In this document: in pieces, positions 1 to 5,447 of the stretch
How positions within the stretch are numbered: the stretch's first letter is position 1
Layout of the letters: each line of letters starts with the position of its first letter
DNA from: Acidobacteriota bacterium
GTDB taxonomy: Bacteria > Acidobacteriota > Blastocatellia > RBC074
DNA: 5,447 nucleotides
Direction of reading: 5' to 3'
Assembly (NCBI GenBank): GCA_013140935.1
Contig: JABFSD010000774.1
Span: 1-5,447 of the forward strand
Translations under genes and position numbers: made by a program
Notes under the pieces: model-generated
Told to the model about the DNA's origin: nothing
Database searches by the model: none
The model's input: only the letters and a program-made list of their open reading frames with translations

Positions 1-1
1 G

Positions 2-70
2 ACCGGTGTGCCGAAAGAAGTCGGTGAGATCGAAGCGTTGATGAAAGAGTCTATTACTGTAGCGGTTTGA
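2..70 (+). CDS. C-terminal fragment of an unidentified protein (gene enters from left edge)
   Basis: The plus-strand frame beginning at base 2 is open from the window edge and ends at a TGA at 68-70. It gives a 22-residue tail reading TGVPKEVGEIEALMKES followed by ITVAV. The other two plus frames stop earlier, at about base 27 and base 41, so this is the only frame that can reach the hairpin at 88-126 as a gene end. The charged, helix-like composition looks like a normal protein C-terminus, and the stop lies 17 bases before a strong inverted repeat, as expected for the last gene of a transcript. It converges on nrdJ. I do not recognise the family from so short a tail and give no function. Confidence 0.6.
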   Translation, partial: TGVPKEVGEIEALMKESITVAV

Positions 71-84
71 TTCTTCTTTAGCGC

Positions 85-131
85 GGGAATCGTGTAGCGC
101 AGGTTACGAACCTGCGCTACACGATTTTCCC
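85..131. terminator. Hairpin between convergent genes, probable bidirectional terminator
   Basis: Bases 88-105 (AATCGTGTAGCGCAGGTT) are perfectly complementary to 109-126, giving an 18-bp stem with the three-base loop ACG. GGG at 85-87 can extend the stem against CCC at 129-131 across a two-base bulge. It fills the gap between the stop of the plus-strand gene (70) and the stop of nrdJ (132-134), the usual place for a shared terminator. The U-tracts are weak: TTTT at 125-128 going right, and only short T runs going left. The stem is longer and its loop smaller than in most intrinsic terminators. Hairpins with a GTAGCGCAGG arm seem familiar to me as dispersed intergenic repeats in acidobacterial genomes, so it may be a repeat unit acting as terminator. 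Confidence 0.7.
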
Positions 132-3668
<3,537 letters not shown>

Positions 3669-3679
3669 GGTGTTTACAG

Positions 3680-3690
3680 TCCTGCCTTCC
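3680..3690 (-). promoter_or_regulatory. Ribosome binding site for nrdJ
   Basis: In the nrdJ direction the bases before the ATG read GGAAGG (3685-3690), then CAGGA, then 11 bases to the start codon. AGGA (3680-3683) is the better placed Shine-Dalgarno core, although the spacing is longer than ideal. The stronger GGAAGG is about 16 bases away. The site supports the ATG at 3668; the alternative ATG at residue 8 has no comparable motif close upstream. Confidence 0.55.
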
Positions 3691-3715
3691 TTTTTTCTCT
3701 CTTGACGTTACGTGA

Positions 3716-3744
3716 ATTATTTATGGGGAAACGAGGGTGGGCAA
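3716..3744 (-). promoter_or_regulatory. Possible gene-proximal nrdJ promoter
   Basis: Reading toward nrdJ, TTGCCC (plus 3739-3744) is followed after exactly 17 bases by AATAAT (plus 3716-3721), giving four and five matches to the sigma-70 hexamers. The start would be near 3709 with a leader of about 40 nucleotides, a more usual length than that from the distal promoter. The -35 overlaps the arm of the hairpin at 3739-3767. Short AT-rich matches of this quality arise by chance, so confidence is low. Confidence 0.3.
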
Positions 3745-3767
3745 AAAGACTCTGGGAGACTTTGCCC
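3739..3767 (-). other. Imperfect hairpin in the nrdJ leader
   Basis: On the plus strand, GGGC (3739-3742) and AAGACTC (3746-3752) face GAGACTTTGCCC (3756-3767) around a TGG loop. There are 11 pairs with one A-A mismatch and a bulge of two A's. No U-tract follows in the nrdJ direction, so it is not an intrinsic terminator. It could be an RNA structure or a protein site near the proximal promoter. Confidence 0.4.
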
Positions 3768-3773
3768 TGTGAC

Positions 3774-3826
3774 AAAAAACGAAAAAGTGACGCACCTCTC
3801 CGACCACAGTTCCGTGAGGGGGACGC
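3774..3826 (-). terminator. Terminator-like hairpin inside the nrdJ leader (possible attenuator)
   Basis: Read toward nrdJ, bases 3826-3816 (GCGTCCCCCTC) can pair with 3800-3790 (GAGAGGTGCGT) as about nine pairs with two single mismatches and some G-U pairs, around a 15-base loop. A U-rich run follows at once (TTTTTC then GTTTTTT, 3786-3774). The U-tract lies downstream only in the nrdJ direction, which fits a leader element. It is over 100 bases before the start codon, so full termination here would silence transcription from the distal promoter. The stem is imperfect and its energy has not been computed. Confidence 0.35.
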
Positions 3827-3915
3827 GATCTGTGACAACCTATTTATTGGGTGATGATAGGAAAGATATTCAACTGAAAGAACCGAATTAGGCTCCACTG
3901 CGCTAGCTCACCAAT

Positions 3916-3931
3916 ACGCAATATCTTGTGG
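3916..3931. promoter_or_regulatory. NrdR box (leader copy)
   Basis: ACGCAATATCTTGTGG matches 13 of 16 positions of the palindromic NrdR consensus acaCwAtATaTwGtgt. NrdR is the nucleotide-sensing zinc-finger/ATP-cone repressor of bacterial ribonucleotide reductase operons. The core CAATATCTTGTGGT is identical over 14 bases to the box at 4085-4098. A weak promoter (TTGGTG at 3941-3946, 17 bases, TATTGC at 3918-3923, read toward nrdJ) would be covered by this box. I found no good partner box 31 bases to either side. Confidence 0.6.
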
Positions 3932-4042
3932 TAAGCGCCTCACCAACACCTAACACCAATCCAGGGCGTGTGCAGGGAAAATCATTCTGAGATAGCGTCG
4001 AATCGTGAAGTTTTGCTTCCGTTCGGCTGTTGAACGGGCGGG

Positions 4043-4071
4043 AATATAGGCCACTAAATGCAGCCTGTCAA
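4043..4071 (-). promoter_or_regulatory. Main candidate nrdJ promoter (sigma-70 type)
   Basis: Read toward nrdJ, a perfect -35 TTGACA (plus 4066-4071) is separated by 17 bases from the -10 TATATT (plus 4043-4048), which differs from consensus at one base. This is the best sigma-70 match I found in the intergenic region. Predicted start is about 4036. A NrdR-like box lies directly upstream (4082-4097, about -46 to -61) and a degenerate one overlaps the spacer, so bound NrdR would block RNA polymerase. Confidence 0.7.
4051..4066. promoter_or_regulatory. Degenerate NrdR box within the nrdJ promoter spacer
   Basis: CCACTAAATGCAGCCT matches the NrdR consensus at about 10 of 16 positions, including the CWA and AT core bases and the central G of the right half. 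Alone it would not be called. It begins exactly 31 bases from the box at 4082, which is the three-helical-turn spacing of paired NrdR sites in Escherichia coli, and it lies between the -35 and -10 of the best nrdJ promoter. Confidence 0.4.
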
Positions 4072-4081
4072 ACAGTATTTA

Positions 4082-4097
4082 CGCCAATATCTTGTGG
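4082..4097. promoter_or_regulatory. NrdR box upstream of the nrdJ -35
   Basis: CGCCAATATCTTGTGG matches 11 of 16 NrdR consensus positions, with mismatches mainly in the outer left arm. It shares the 14-base core CAATATCTTGTGGT with the box at 3916-3931. It is 10 bases upstream of the -35 of the best nrdJ promoter and 31 bases from the degenerate box at 4051. Conserved repetition plus position before a ribonucleotide reductase gene make NrdR the natural candidate regulator; the nrdR gene itself is not in this window. Confidence 0.65.
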
Positions 4098-4156
4098 TTT
4101 ACGGTAAGTGATAGCAGGCAAAGAAAATTTAGTTTTTTGCCCATTTCGAGTGCGCA

Positions 4157-4192
4157 ACACGGGGCAGCGCCGCATTAGAAAGCGCCCCGTGT
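4157..4192. repeat. GC-rich intergenic hairpin
   Basis: ACACGGGGC (4157-4165) is perfectly complementary to GCCCCGTGT (4184-4192). After one mismatch, CGC-type pairs at 4153-4155 and 4194-4196 extend it, around an 18-base loop. The loop region contains a direct repeat of AGCGCC (4166-4171, 4181-4186). No U-tract follows on either strand, so it is probably not a terminator. It may be a dispersed hairpin repeat or an RNA structure. Confidence 0.5.
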
Positions 4193-4248
4193 CGCGTTGT
4201 GAGCGCGCCAACACGTGGCACTAGATTTTGTGGTGTTTGTGGTGTCGT

Positions 4249-4272
4249 TAAAATGGCACAACGGTGTGCCAT
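4249..4272 (+). promoter_or_regulatory. Palindromic operator-like site beside a possible gap promoter
   Basis: ATGGCACA (4253-4260) and TGTGCCAT (4265-4272) form a perfect 8-base inverted repeat around ACGG. TAAAAT (4249-4254), five of six matches to a -10 box, abuts it, with a poor -35 (TTTTGT, 4226-4231) 17 bases upstream. The palindrome would cover the transcription start, as an operator does. It could equally be a small RNA hairpin. The binding protein is unknown. Confidence 0.35.
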
Positions 4273-4359
4273 CAAGTGGTTAAGCGCGCTGAACGTCATA
4301 GATCGCCGAGGCATTTATACGGTGATTGCTATGACTTATCCGGCTAATGGTTGTGATTC

Positions 4360-4388
4360 TTGACACTGCGCGCGGCTGAAAGTTACCT
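4360..4388 (+). promoter_or_regulatory. Candidate gap promoter
   Basis: A perfect TTGACA at 4360-4365 is followed after 17 bases by TTACCT (4383-4388), a poor -10. The start would be near 4395, with a leader of about 94 nucleotides before the gap start codon. The consensus -35 and suitable location favour it; the weak -10 lowers confidence. Confidence 0.35.
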
Positions 4389-4476
4389 TGCCTGCCTTCA
4401 AGCTGTTGGCTCCCTTCTTCATCACGACTGGCGGCGGCTTGAAACAGCAACCATTTCCAACAATTCAACTCACGTT

Positions 4477-5447
<971 letters not shown>

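Larger units (their letters stand above)
3669..4036 (-). other. Predicted long 5' leader of nrdJ (about 368 nt)
   Basis: If transcription starts about seven bases past the distal -10 element, the nrdJ message carries about 368 untranslated nucleotides. Within it I see a NrdR box (3916-3931), a terminator-like hairpin (3790-3826), a second hairpin (3739-3767), and a direct repeat of TTGTCACAG in the nrdJ direction (plus-strand CTGTGACAA at 3767-3775 and 3830-3838). CTCACCAA also recurs on the plus strand at 3907-3914 and 3939-3946, 32 bases apart on either side of the NrdR box. I found no cobalamin-riboswitch B12 box on the coding side, although this is a B12-dependent enzyme. The leader's existence depends on the distal promoter being the main one. 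Confidence 0.4.

Noticed and set aside
3721..3767. Fragments resembling a plus-strand cobalamin riboswitch (GGGAAAC and GGGAGACTTTGCCC)
   Set aside because: Only a few B12-box-like bases match, the other conserved elements and spacing are missing, and the strand points toward gap rather than the B12-dependent nrdJ.
3859..3874. Third NrdR-like core (AAGATATT on the plus strand)
   Set aside because: Only the central eight bases fit; the conserved C and G that define the half-sites are missing and the spacing to the other boxes is not helical.
3674..3898. 74-residue minus-strand open frame in the nrdJ leader, GTG start
   Set aside because: No good ribosome binding site, no recognisable sequence, rich in Arg and Ser as in random frames, and it overlaps the regulatory hairpins.

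Overview
The window shows the end of one gene, a complete intein-containing class II ribonucleotide reductase gene on the minus strand, a long regulatory intergenic region, and the start of a glycolytic gene on the plus strand that runs off the right edge. The DNA is moderately GC-rich bacterial sequence with tight Shine-Dalgarno sites. A cobalamin-dependent reductase with a C-terminal zinc-ribbon tail, an acidobacterial-looking GAPDH and a GTAGCGCAGG-type hairpin together suggest an Acidobacteriota-like bacterium (perhaps Blastocatellia). That placement is a guess from pattern familiarity, not a search result.

Layout. Positions 2-70 (+) hold the last 22 codons of an unidentified gene. A perfect 18-bp inverted repeat at 88-126 separates it from the converging nrdJ and probably terminates transcription from one or both sides. 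nrdJ occupies 132-3668 (-) and encodes a 1178-residue precursor. A 366-residue bifunctional intein (1644-2741) interrupts the active-site loop immediately before the catalytic thiyl-radical cysteine; splicing would leave an 812-residue enzyme. The 820-bp interval 3669-4488 separates the divergent nrdJ and gap genes. From 4489 (+) a type I NAD-dependent glyceraldehyde-3-phosphate dehydrogenase runs to the window edge with 319 codons present, lacking only the last dozen or so.

Regulation. Reading toward nrdJ, the intergenic region has a near-consensus sigma-70 promoter (TTGACA, 17 bp, TATATT; 4043-4071). A NrdR-box-like palindrome lies just upstream of it, and a degenerate box sits in the promoter spacer exactly 31 bp away, the spacing known for paired NrdR boxes. 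A second, better NrdR box lies 166 bp further toward the gene. The predicted leader is about 368 nt and contains a hairpin followed by a U-rich run in the nrdJ direction, so attenuation is possible. A weaker gene-proximal promoter is also visible. On the gap side there is an 8-bp-arm palindrome beside a possible -10 element, a separate TTGACA promoter candidate, and a strong ribosome binding site.

How the genes relate. NrdJ makes deoxyribonucleotides for replication and repair; GAPDH is central glycolysis. They are divergent neighbours and need not be co-regulated. The most notable features are the intein placed on the catalytic cysteine of an essential enzyme and the layered, apparently NrdR-controlled leader upstream of it.
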